From: CSP1-8 sp049688015
Lineage (GTDB): Bacteria > Desulfobacterota > Deferrimicrobia > Deferrimicrobiales > Deferrimicrobiaceae
Direction of reading: 5' to 3'
Assembly (NCBI GenBank): GCA_049688015.1
Contig: JBAVJZ010000195.1
Coordinates: 1-9,880, forward strand
DNA: 9,880 bases
The first letter of the stretch is position 1. Every line of letters starts with the position of its first letter. A program made the translations under genes and the position numbers. The notes beneath the pieces were generated by a model. It did no database searches, was not told the origin of the DNA, and worked only from the letters and a program-made list of their open reading frames with translations. Shown one piece after another: positions 1 through 5,969 of this stretch.

Positions 1-513
1 TTGTACGGGATCGTTCAGGGGGTGGTGCGCCAGCTGTTTTCCTGGGGAGGGCTCATCCTGGGCCACATCGCCGGGGTGAAATATTACGAAATCGCGCAGC
101 GACGTCTCCACCTCGACTTCCCCCACGGCGAAATCGTGGCCTACCTGTTGACCTTTCTCGGCGTCTACCTCGCCTTCCGCCTCGTGGGTCTTCTGATCGA
201 ACGGTGGGTGCGCGGTTCGGAACTGTCGGGGACGGATCGTGCCGCCGGGATGCTGGCGGGGTTCGTGAAGGGGGCTCTCCTTTCGATCCTCCTCGTGTTC
301 GTGCTCGTCATCCTGCTGCCGCGGGATACCGGGCTTCTCCGGGAGTCGACCCTGGCTCCCCGGGCGATGGTGGCGGTGACGTGGGTGGCGAAGATCTTTC
401 CGGAAAAAATCCGCGACGCCTTCCGGGAAAAGACCGGTGAACATCCCCCCTCGTCCGGCAAGGAAGACGCGTTGCCCGTCGCTCCTCAACCGAAAAACCT
501 GCCCAGGAAATAG
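1..513 (+). CDS. cvpA: CvpA family inner-membrane protein, 5' end cut by window edge
   Basis: The frame is open from base 1 to a TAG stop at 511-513 and gives 170 residues. The first residues (VVRQLFSWGGLILGHIAG) match the part of CvpA-family proteins that normally follows a first membrane segment, so about 20-25 N-terminal residues probably lie upstream of the window. The TTG at base 1 is then unlikely to be the true start. Hydrophobic stretches lie at about residues 14-30, 45-66 and 87-107, followed by a charged, proline-rich, soluble C-terminus. The best-known members are needed for colicin V export and purF-region functions in E. coli, but the biochemical role of the family is poorly defined. 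The 3' end overlaps the end of the convergent gene at 486-1331 by 28 nt, leaving no room for a separate terminator. Family assignment is good; function is not predicted further. Confidence 0.8.
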   Translation: MYGIVQGVVRQLFSWGGLILGHIAGVKYYEIAQRRLHLDFPHGEIVAYLLTFLGVYLAFRLVGLLIERWVRGSELSGTDRAAGMLAGFVKGALLSILLVFVLVILLPRDTGLLRESTLAPRAMVAVTWVAKIFPEKIRDAFREKTGEHPPSSGKEDALPVAPQPKNLPRK

Positions 514-1331
514 TTCCGCAGGCAGAGGGACAGGTTGGACACGACGTCCCGCTTGGCGTTGGTGAGGTAGATCCTCCTGTCCCAGGAGAAGGTCTCCTTC
601 TCCACCCGGTTCATCTCGTGGTCCGTCACCCCCTCGCTTCGCAGACCTTCGGAGAGCAGGGGAACGAGCTTGTCCTTCATCCGGAGATGCGTGTCCACGA
701 GAACGATGGCGAGGTCCGGCGAGAGCGTCCGTACCCGATCCAGGATCGCCGACATCTCCTTCTGCTCGATATGCTTGGGCGGGGAGGTCTTCGCCTCCAG
801 ATAGAGGAGTTTTCCGGAAACCAGGGCAAGGATGTCGAAATCCCCCCCGCACGGCAGGTCCGGGATCGTGACGCCCCGAAGGACATCCGCGGCGAACTGC
901 CGCCTGAGGGTTTCCGCGACGAACCACTCGAAGGTGTCCCCGAAATCCGTGACCGTCTCGGCGAGGAAGCGGATCTTCCCGCCGGATACGCGCCGGATGA
1001 GCCCCAGGCGCTCGACCTGCCGGGCCATGCCTTCCACGGAATCCGGAGAGAAGAAGGGTCCCAGGCGTTCCGGCCGGTACCGGTCACGCAGCGCGAGGAT
1101 ATCGCGCAGGAAGAGGCGGAACGAGTAGGAGTAAAGAAGCCCGTAGAAGGTCTCGCGGTCCGCCGGGGACGAGAGGTACGGGAGAAACGTCCGTTCCTCC
1201 CCGTCGCACGCGGAGACGGTGAGTCCCCGTTGAAGCAGCGCCCGGACTACCGGAGAGGACCCCGGGACCGGAGGATCCCCGCCCCGGCCGCTACCGTCGC
1301 GGGATCGCCTTCTGCGAGGTCCGGATGGCAC
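486..1331 (-). CDS. Uncharacterised protein with PD-(D/E)XK nuclease-like motif, last gene of the thi operon
   Basis: This 281-residue protein cannot be named. Around residues 162-181 it shows GGDFDILAL followed by LLYLEAK, so D164/D166 and E179-x-K181 have the spacing of a PD-(D/E)XK endonuclease core. The region before it (about 98-125) reads like a small winged-helix (VERLGLIRRVSGGKIRFL), and E135/E140 lie in a helix just ahead of the core. No signal peptide or membrane segment is visible. The start is uncertain: GTG at 1331 lies 41 nt inside thiC, has no clear Shine-Dalgarno, and the first 25 residues are low-complexity Arg/Gly/Pro. I found no ATG, GTG or TTG in frame before the conserved part. 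Expression is probably coupled to thiC. The family could act in DNA repair, restriction or defence, or be catalytically dead. A link to thiamin rests only on position. Confidence 0.7.
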   Translation of the reverse strand: MPSGPRRRRSRDGSGRGGDPPVPGSSPVVRALLQRGLTVSACDGEERTFLPYLSSPADRETFYGLLYSYSFRLFLRDILALRDRYRPERLGPFFSPDSVEGMARQVERLGLIRRVSGGKIRFLAETVTDFGDTFEWFVAETLRRQFAADVLRGVTIPDLPCGGDFDILALVSGKLLYLEAKTSPPKHIEQKEMSAILDRVRTLSPDLAIVLVDTHLRMKDKLVPLLSEGLRSEGVTDHEMNRVEKETFSWDRRIYLTNAKRDVVSNLSLCLRNYFLGRFFG

Positions 1332-2580
1332 AGAGGTCCGCGCACATCGTGCAGGCGGATTCGTCGGCCGTCGGCATGCTCCCCCCGCGCAGCGCGCGCG
1401 CCCGCTCCGGGTCGAGCGACAGCTCGATCTGGGATTTCCAGTCGAGGTTCCGCCTCGCGTCGGCCATCCTGTTGTCCCGGTCCATCGCGCCCGGGATCTT
1501 GCGCGCGATGTCGGCGGCGTGGGCGGCGATGCGGGAGGTGATCACCCCCTCTTTCACGTCCTCGACCGACGGGAGCCGAAGGTGCTCGGACGGCGTCACG
1601 TAGCACAGGAAATCCGCGCCGCTCCAGGCGGCGATCGCCCCGCCGATCGCGGAGGTGATGTGGTCGTACCCCGGGGCGATGTCCGTGACGAGAGGCCCCA
1701 GAACGTAGAACGGCGCCCCGTGGCAGAGACGCTTCTGGAGCACCACGTTGGCCGCGATCTGGTCCATCGGCACGTGCCCCGGCCCCTCGATCATCACCTG
1801 CACGTCCTTCTCCCAGGCCCTCTCGGTGAGCTCGCCCAGCATCATCAGCTCGTGGACCTGCGCGCGGTCGGTCGCGTCCGCCAGGCAGCCCGGCCGCAGG
1901 CCGTCCCCCAGCGAGATGGTGATGTCGAACTCCCGGCAGATGTCGACCAGCCGGTCGTAATGCTCGAAGAAGGGGTTCTCCTGGCCGTTGTACTCCATCC
2001 ACTCCGCCAGGAGGGATCCGCCCCGGCTGACGATGTCGAGCCGGCGGCCTTCCCGGACCAGCCGCTTCAGGGCCTCCCTCGTCACCCCGCAGTGAACCGT
2101 CATGAAATCGACCCCGTCCTCCGCCTGCTTCATGATCCCTTCGAAGAAGTCGTCGGGCGTGAGTTCCACCCAGGACTTCCCCTTGGCGACGGCGTCTGCG
2201 GCCGCCTGGTAGAGGGGGACGGTCCCGATGGGAACCGGGCATTCCGCGAGGATCGCCCGGCGGATCTCGTCGATCGGGCCCCCGGTGGACAGGTCCATCA
2301 CCGCGTCGGCGCCCGCCGCCACCGCGACCCGCATCTTCTCGAGCTCCACCGATATGTCCGCCCGGTCGCGCGAGGAACCGACGTTGGCGTTCACCTTGAC
2401 GGTAAGCCCTTCGCCGATGGCGACCGGCCGGATCTCCCTGCGTTTTATGTTCCGGGGGATGACCGCCTTCCCCGAGGCGATGAGCGCCCGAAGCTTCTCC
2501 GTTGAAATTCCTTCCTCCGCGGCCGCGAGCGCCACCTGCGGCACCAGCACACCGTTTCTCACTTTATGCAACAGCGTCAT
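1291..2580 (-). CDS. thiC: Phosphomethylpyrimidine synthase ThiC (HMP-P synthase), short form
   Basis: ThiC is a radical SAM enzyme that rearranges 5-aminoimidazole ribotide into HMP-P, the pyrimidine half of thiamin. The 429-residue product carries family blocks such as MDLSTGGPI, GTVPLYQA, DFMTVHCG, ISLGDGLRPG, MIEGPGHVPM, GPLVTDIAPGYDHI and CYVTPSEHL. It ends in a cluster-binding motif ESACTMCADLC with cysteines C410, C413 and C417 (CX2CX3C). It lacks the long N-terminal extension of proteobacterial/plant ThiC (about 600 aa), matching the short form common in anaerobes and archaea. The frame stays open to 2934, but the true start is ATG at 2580: AAAGGAGG (2588-2595) sits 7 nt upstream, and the residues before it are out-of-frame readings of thiE. 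The start overlaps the thiE stop as ATGA, indicating translational coupling. It should be under the upstream TPP riboswitch. Confidence 0.97.
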   Translation of the reverse strand: MTLLHKVRNGVLVPQVALAAAEEGISTEKLRALIASGKAVIPRNIKRREIRPVAIGEGLTVKVNANVGSSRDRADISVELEKMRVAVAAGADAVMDLSTGGPIDEIRRAILAECPVPIGTVPLYQAAADAVAKGKSWVELTPDDFFEGIMKQAEDGVDFMTVHCGVTREALKRLVREGRRLDIVSRGGSLLAEWMEYNGQENPFFEHYDRLVDICREFDITISLGDGLRPGCLADATDRAQVHELMMLGELTERAWEKDVQVMIEGPGHVPMDQIAANVVLQKRLCHGAPFYVLGPLVTDIAPGYDHITSAIGGAIAAWSGADFLCYVTPSEHLRLPSVEDVKEGVITSRIAAHAADIARKIPGAMDRDNRMADARRNLDWKSQIELSLDPERARALRGGSMPTADESACTMCADLCAIRTSQKAIPRR

Positions 2581-3251
2581 GACCTGCCCTCCTTTGCTGC
2601 CTGGCCCCCCGCCTGTCCGGCGGCACGGGTGTTTCCGATCCGGGTAAGAAGTGTAGCGGCGGCCCCCCGTGGGTCCGAAGCGGCCACCACCCCTGATATC
2701 AGCGCGATTCCGAACGCCCCTGCTTCCATCATATCCCCTGCGTTGTGCGGCCCGACCCCGCCCAGGGCGAAAACGGGGATGGCGGTTCCCCGGCATGCCT
2801 CGGAAAGGGCCGTCACCCCCACGGGCGGTCCGTACACCGCCTTCGACGGGGTGGCGTACACCGGGCCGAACGTGGCGAAGTCCGCCCCTTGGGTAGCCGC
2901 CTCCCGGAGCTCGCGCACGCCGTGCGTGGAGCATCCGATGAGCGCCTCCTCCCCGAGAAGCGTTCTGGCGACCGACGGGGGCAAAGACGATACCCCGAGG
3001 TGGACGCCGTCGGCTCCGACCGCCAGGGCGACGTCGACGCGGTCGTTTATGAGCAGCCGCGCCCCGTGCCTTGCCGTGAGTTCGCGCATGCGTCCGGCAA
3101 GCAGGTACAGCTCCTTCCCCGGGAGGTCCTTCTCCCGGAGTTGCACGGCGCGAATCCCGCCGTCCAGGGCCCCCTCGACGGCCCGCAGGATGTCACCTCC
3201 CGGCGCCTGCCTGCGGTCGGTGATGAGGTAGACGCGAAAGTCGACCTGCAC
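2577..3251 (-). CDS. thiE: Thiamine-phosphate synthase ThiE
   Basis: ThiE condenses HMP-PP with thiazole phosphate carboxylate to give thiamin phosphate. The 224-residue TIM-barrel protein shows the family blocks in order: YLITDR (8-13), VQLREKD (36-42) for pyrophosphate binding, LLINDRVDVALAVGADGVHLG (from 67), IGCSTHG (105-111), FATFGPVYATPSK (125-137) and FALGGVG (161-167). The last about 20 residues (AAGQAGGQAAK) are low complexity and probably dispensable. The start is GTG at 3251, supported by AGGAGG at 3260-3265 with 8-nt spacing. It begins 15 nt after the thiG stop and its own stop overlaps the thiC start by 4 nt (ATGA). No ThiD domain is fused, so the HMP-P kinase needed to supply its substrate must be encoded elsewhere. 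Confidence 0.96.
   Translation of the reverse strand: MQVDFRVYLITDRRQAPGGDILRAVEGALDGGIRAVQLREKDLPGKELYLLAGRMRELTARHGARLLINDRVDVALAVGADGVHLGVSSLPPSVARTLLGEEALIGCSTHGVRELREAATQGADFATFGPVYATPSKAVYGPPVGVTALSEACRGTAIPVFALGGVGPHNAGDMMEAGAFGIALISGVVAASDPRGAAATLLTRIGNTRAAGQAGGQAAKEGRS
2588..2595 (-). promoter_or_regulatory. thiC ribosome binding site
   Basis: AAAGGAGG on the minus strand lies 7 nt upstream of the ATG at 2580, inside the last codons of thiE. It decides the thiC start against the much longer upstream extension of the same frame. Confidence 0.85.
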
Positions 3252-3266
3252 GGGCGTTTCCTCCTG

Positions 3267-4037
3267 CTAAAAGAACGTCCCGTCGAGCGGCGAGGACGCC
3301 GTGGCGTAAAGCTTCTTCGAGATTCTGCCGGCGAGAAACGCCTTCCTCCCCGCCGAAATCGCCTCCCGCATCGCCTCGGCCATCAGCACCGGGTCCTTCG
3401 CTCCCGCGATCCCCGTGTTCATCAGGACGCCGTCGCACCCCAGCTCCATCGCCACCGCCGCGTCGGATGCCGTTCCCACTCCCGCGTCGACGATCACCGG
3501 GATCTTCACGGTCTCCAGGATGATCTTGATGTTGAAGGGATTGCGTATCCCCAGGCCGGAGCCGATCGGCGCCGCCAGGGGCATCACCGCGGCGCACCCC
3601 GCGTCCTCGAGCTTTTTCGCCATGATCGGGTCGTCGTTGGTGTACGGCAGGACGATGAAGCCTTCCTTCACGAGCTGCTTCGACGCCTTGAGCAATCCTT
3701 CCGTGTCGGGGAAGAGGGTCTTCTCGTCCCCGATCACCTCGAGCTTCACCATGTTCGACATCCCCGCCTCCCGGGCGAGGAAACAGGTGCGCACCGCGTC
3801 TTCCACGTTGTAGCAGGCGGCCGTGTTGGGAAGGAGGGTGTACTTTGTAAGGTCCACGTGGTCCAGGAGGGACTCCTTGCTCCTGTCCAGGTTCACCCTC
3901 CGGATCGCGACCGTCACGAGCTCGGCGCCGGAGGCCTCCAAGGCCCGCACCATGGTCGGGTAATCCGGGTACTTCCCCGTGCCCACCAGCAACCGGGAGC
4001 GAAACGTCTTCCCGCCCAGCGTAAGCGGAGTGTCCAT
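3267..4037 (-). CDS. thiG: Thiazole synthase ThiG
   Basis: ThiG builds the thiazole phosphate ring from deoxyxylulose-5-phosphate, dehydroglycine and the sulfur carried on ThiS thiocarboxylate. The 256-residue product matches the usual length and has family blocks LLVGTGKYPDY (17-27), TVAIRRVNL (42-50), LLPNTAACYNVEDAVR (68-83), and VKLEVIGD (97-104), in which K98 is the lysine expected to form the Schiff base with the sugar. Further blocks are MPLAAPIGSGLGI, VIVDAGVGTASDAA and GVLMNTGIAGA, the last binding phosphate. ATG at 4037 is preceded at 7-nt spacing by GGAGGAGGA (4045-4053), which is also the codons for the three terminal glycines of thiS. ThiS and ThiG form a complex in known systems, and adjacency here fits equimolar synthesis. 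It lies after the HydG/ThiH-type lyase that should supply dehydroglycine. Confidence 0.97.
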   Translation of the reverse strand: MDTPLTLGGKTFRSRLLVGTGKYPDYPTMVRALEASGAELVTVAIRRVNLDRSKESLLDHVDLTKYTLLPNTAACYNVEDAVRTCFLAREAGMSNMVKLEVIGDEKTLFPDTEGLLKASKQLVKEGFIVLPYTNDDPIMAKKLEDAGCAAVMPLAAPIGSGLGIRNPFNIKIILETVKIPVIVDAGVGTASDAAVAMELGCDGVLMNTGIAGAKDPVLMAEAMREAISAGRKAFLAGRISKKLYATASSPLDGTFF

Positions 4038-4041
4038 CCGT

Positions 4042-4242
4042 CTATCCTCCTCCCACGAAAGTCACGATCTCGATCCGGTCTCCCTCGCCCAGGACCGTTC
4101 CGGCGAACTCCGGTTTTCTCACGAGGGACCGGTTTCGCTCCACCGCCACGCGCGTATCCGGCAGGGAGAGATCCCGGAGCAGGGAGAGAACCGTCGCTCC
4201 CTCGCCGACCTGCCGTTTCTCCCCGTTGACGTAGATCTCCAT
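4042..4242 (-). CDS. thiS: Sulfur-carrier protein ThiS
   Basis: ThiS is a small ubiquitin-like protein. Its C-terminal glycine is adenylated and converted to a thiocarboxylate that donates sulfur to ThiG. The 66-residue product has the beta-grasp features MEIYVNGEKRQV (1-12), a central helix (VLSLLRDL), VAVERN, GDRIEIVTFVGGG, and ends with the obligatory Gly-Gly. Length is typical. ATG at 4242 follows GGAGGAG with a short spacing. It lies 16 nt after the stop of the upstream lyase gene and only 4 nt before thiG. The activating enzyme ThiF is not in the window, so it or a MoeB-type substitute must be encoded elsewhere. Confidence 0.95.
   Translation of the reverse strand: MEIYVNGEKRQVGEGATVLSLLRDLSLPDTRVAVERNRSLVRKPEFAGTVLGEGDRIEIVTFVGGG
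4045..4053 (-). promoter_or_regulatory. thiG ribosome binding site made of the terminal Gly codons of thiS
   Basis: On the minus strand GGAGGAGGA is both the last three sense codons of thiS (Gly-Gly-Gly) and a near-perfect Shine-Dalgarno lying 7 nt before the thiG ATG. It fixes the thiG start and implies that ribosomes finishing thiS occupy the thiG initiation site. Confidence 0.75.
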
Positions 4243-4258
4243 GCGCTCCTCCGGCGGA

Positions 4259-5662
4259 TCAGAAATACAGGTCCTTCTCGCCGGCGATCACCTGTGCCAG
4301 CTTCTCCTCGAACTCCCCGGCAAGGGGAGACTTCTCCATCTCCTTCTTTCCCGCCGCAACCGCGGCGAGACATTCCTCCCGCAGAAGGGGATCCTCCGCG
4401 GAGACCGCGTACTCGGCCAGTGTCAGAAGCGCGTTGGGGAGACAGAACCCCTTGATGTGGCCGTCGGCCGCCATCTCCGTAAAGGTTTCCCCCGTCCGCT
4501 TGCGCCGGTAGCAGCTGGTGCAGAGGGAGGGAAGATATCCCCGCCCGAGGATCATCCGGACGATCTCCTCGACCGGGCGCGTATCGTCCAGCTTGAACTG
4601 CTCCGCGTCGACGCGCCGGACACCCTCCTCGTACCCGCCCGGATCGGTCTTCGACCCCGCGCTGATCTGCGACGCCCCGATGCTCAGGACCTTGTCGCGC
4701 AGCGCCGCCGGCTCCCGCGTGGTCACGACGACGCCCGCCGTCGGGACGGAGAGCCGGTAGACGATCACGATTTTCTCGAATTCCTCGTCGGAGACCGGAC
4801 GGGGCGCCTTGAGCAGCGGCGATCCGAACGCCGACTTGAACCGCGGCACGGAGATCGTGTGCGGGAACGTCCCGTAGGACTCCCGCAGGGATTCCGCGTG
4901 CCGGATGACGGAGAGGACCTCGAACCGGTAGTCGTAGAGTCCGAGGAGGGCGCCTATCCCTACGTCCTCGAACCCTGCCCGCATCGCACGGTCCATGCAG
5001 GTGAGGCGCCAGGCGTAATTCGCCTTCGGGCCGGAAGGGTGCATCGTCGCGTACGTCTCCGGGTGGTACGTCTCCTGGAATACCTGGTACACACCCGCTC
5101 CCGCCTCCTTGAGGATCCGGAGATCCTCCTCGACCATCGGTGCGGCGTTGACGTGCAGGATGCGCATTCCCGTCTCGCGGTAGATCGCTTTCAGGACGTC
5201 CGCGATGTACCCCGCATCGGTCTTTCCCGGGGTTTCCCCGCTGACCAGCAGGAGACGGTGAAACCCCTTCCTTTCCAGGAACCGGGCCTCGCGGACCGCA
5301 TGCGCGGGAGAGAGGGTGATTCTGCCGGCTTCCCGGTTGTCCTTGCGGAAACCGCAGTAGAGGCAGTTGTTGCCGCACTCGTTCGAGAGGTAGAGCGGGG
5401 CGAACAGCACGACCCGCCGCCCGAAGACTTCCTCGCGGACGGCTCTTGCCATCCCCGCGGCCGTTTCCCAGATCATCGGGTCCGAAGTGTTCAGCAGGCG
5501 GGCCGCTTCCGAAAGGGAGAGTTTGCGTCTCGGGGACAGGGACCGGAGAAGGGAAAACGCCTCGCGCCGGCGGAACGGTGCGGCATCGACGAGAAGCCGG
5601 GAGATCTCCTCCGCGGAGACGGGAAGGAGGTCGCCGTTCAAGGGTTCGTTCTTTGGAAGCAT
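4259..5662 (-). CDS. hydG: Radical SAM tyrosine lyase of HydG architecture, in the ThiH position of a thiamin operon
   Basis: The 467-residue protein has the radical SAM motif CX3CX2C (C96, C100, C103 within NECGNNCLYCGF), the downstream blocks LLLVSGETPGKT, VFQETYHPETY and DVGIGALLGLYDYR, and a BATS-like C-terminal part. Members cleave L-tyrosine to p-cresol and dehydroglycine. ThiH hands dehydroglycine to ThiG, whereas HydG carries it on to CO and cyanide for the [FeFe]-hydrogenase H-cluster. The protein ends with LCTSCYRRKRTGE...GFC, a CX2CX22C motif (C381, C384, C407) that binds the auxiliary iron-sulfur cluster in HydG and is not present in ordinary ThiH of about 370 aa. Length also fits HydG (about 470). 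Yet it is the first gene after a TPP riboswitch and directly precedes thiS and thiG, with no hydE, hydF or hydrogenase gene in view. I infer it serves as the thiazole dehydroglycine source, possibly also as a maturase. The start ATG follows GGGGGGAAAGAAG. Confidence 0.88.
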   Translation of the reverse strand: MLPKNEPLNGDLLPVSAEEISRLLVDAAPFRRREAFSLLRSLSPRRKLSLSEAARLLNTSDPMIWETAAGMARAVREEVFGRRVVLFAPLYLSNECGNNCLYCGFRKDNREAGRITLSPAHAVREARFLERKGFHRLLLVSGETPGKTDAGYIADVLKAIYRETGMRILHVNAAPMVEEDLRILKEAGAGVYQVFQETYHPETYATMHPSGPKANYAWRLTCMDRAMRAGFEDVGIGALLGLYDYRFEVLSVIRHAESLRESYGTFPHTISVPRFKSAFGSPLLKAPRPVSDEEFEKIVIVYRLSVPTAGVVVTTREPAALRDKVLSIGASQISAGSKTDPGGYEEGVRRVDAEQFKLDDTRPVEEIVRMILGRGYLPSLCTSCYRRKRTGETFTEMAADGHIKGFCLPNALLTLAEYAVSAEDPLLREECLAAVAAGKKEMEKSPLAGEFEEKLAQVIAGEKDLYF

Positions 5663-5684
5663 CGTCTTCTTTCCCCCCTAGTGG

Positions 5685-5719
5685 AAAAACAAAGACCGCA
5701 CCAGGATAAGGTACGGTCC
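5685..5719 (-). terminator. Intrinsic terminator in the thi leader (riboswitch expression platform)
   Basis: On the minus strand the arm GGACCGTACC (5719-5710) pairs fully, allowing two G-U pairs, with GGTGCGGTCT (5702-5693) around a 7-nt loop. A T-rich tail (TTGTTTTT, 5692-5685) follows at once. It lies about 10 nt after the TPP aptamer and 23 nt before the lyase start, which is where a transcription-terminating expression platform is expected. A competing antiterminator pairing was not obvious by eye. Confidence 0.85.
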
Positions 5720-5729
5720 GAAGAGAAAC

Positions 5730-5815
5730 ACGCTCCCTGCGCCGGTATTATCCGGATCAGGTTCAACGGGTTGCCCGCGACGTGCGCGGGCTCTCAGCGA
5801 AGAGCACCCCTGGCG
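5730..5815 (-). promoter_or_regulatory. TPP riboswitch (THI element) aptamer
   Basis: Read on the minus strand, all hallmark segments are present in order: AGGGGTGCTC at the 5' side, CTGAGA (5797-5792), an optional side helix CCCGCG/CGCGGG (5790-5785 with 5779-5774), AACCTGAT (5763-5756), GGATAAT (5753-5747) and GCAGGGA (5740-5734). These are the pyrimidine- and pyrophosphate-sensing strands of the thi-box. It lies between a good promoter and an intrinsic terminator, upstream of five thiamin genes. When TPP is abundant, bound aptamer should favour the terminator and shut off the operon. Confidence 0.96.
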
Positions 5816-5826
5816 GATTTGACCCC

Positions 5827-5856
5827 ATGATATCCCTCCCCGTGTTTTATTGTCAA
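5827..5856 (-). promoter_or_regulatory. Sigma70-like promoter of the thi operon
   Basis: On the minus strand TTGACA (5856-5851, perfect -35) and TATCAT (5832-5827, five of six to the -10 consensus) are separated by 18 nt. Transcription would begin near 5820, a few bases before the riboswitch aptamer, a typical geometry for riboswitch leaders. No other good promoter is seen in this direction. Confidence 0.75.
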
Positions 5857-5865
5857 GCGTGCGGC

Positions 5866-5892
5866 CGGAGGACCTGCTGCCGGGTCCGTCCG
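5866..5892. repeat. GC-rich hairpin in the alr upstream region
   Basis: CGGAGGACC (5866-5874) can pair with GGTCC and TCCG (5883-5887 and 5889-5892), with one bulged G and an 8-nt loop. A short T-rich stretch (TCTTT) follows on the + strand. Its role is unknown. It could be a leader structure for alr if transcription starts upstream, or simply a chance fold of GC-rich DNA. Confidence 0.35.
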
Positions 5893-5896
5893 TCTT

Positions 5897-5919
5897 TACT
5901 TGATTGGGGGGTTCAAGTA
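5897..5919. repeat. Inverted repeat TACTTGA-N9-TCAAGTA upstream of alr
   Basis: Two perfect 7-bp arms (5897-5903 and 5913-5919) flank a 9-bp spacer with six consecutive G. The site lies about 50 bp before the alr start and about 40 bp beyond the thi -35 box. It could be an operator for the divergent alr unit. I saw no convincing -35/-10 pair for alr, so the relation to a promoter is open. Confidence 0.4.
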
Positions 5920-5955
5920 GACTTTCCGGATAGATCATCCCCACTCCGTTCGTGT

Positions 5956-5962
5956 AAAGGAG
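5956..5962 (+). promoter_or_regulatory. alr ribosome binding site supporting a TTG start
   Basis: AAAGGAG lies 7 nt before TTG at 5970. No ATG or GTG in frame is similarly placed, and translation from the TTG gives the expected alanine racemase N-terminus (MARPTLAEIHLPALRHNV). Confidence 0.8.
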
Positions 5963-5969
5963 CGCCCGC

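Noticed and set aside
618..1541. Plus-strand 307-codon frame opposite the nuclease-like gene
   Set aside because: It extends into thiC antisense and has Arg/Pro-rich composition; the minus frame has a coherent globular sequence with a D...ExK motif.
2581..2934. Upstream extension of the thiC frame by 118 codons from a start at 2934
   Set aside because: It covers thiE in another frame, is Arg/Gly-rich without family similarity, and the ATG at 2580 has a strong Shine-Dalgarno and begins the recognisable ThiC sequence.
2745..5830. Two long open frames on the + strand (494 and 529 codons) across the thi genes
   Set aside because: They are antisense to well-identified thiE, thiG, thiS and the lyase, have biased Arg/Asp/His/Gly compositions and no family motifs. 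Long antisense frames are expected in GC-rich genes.
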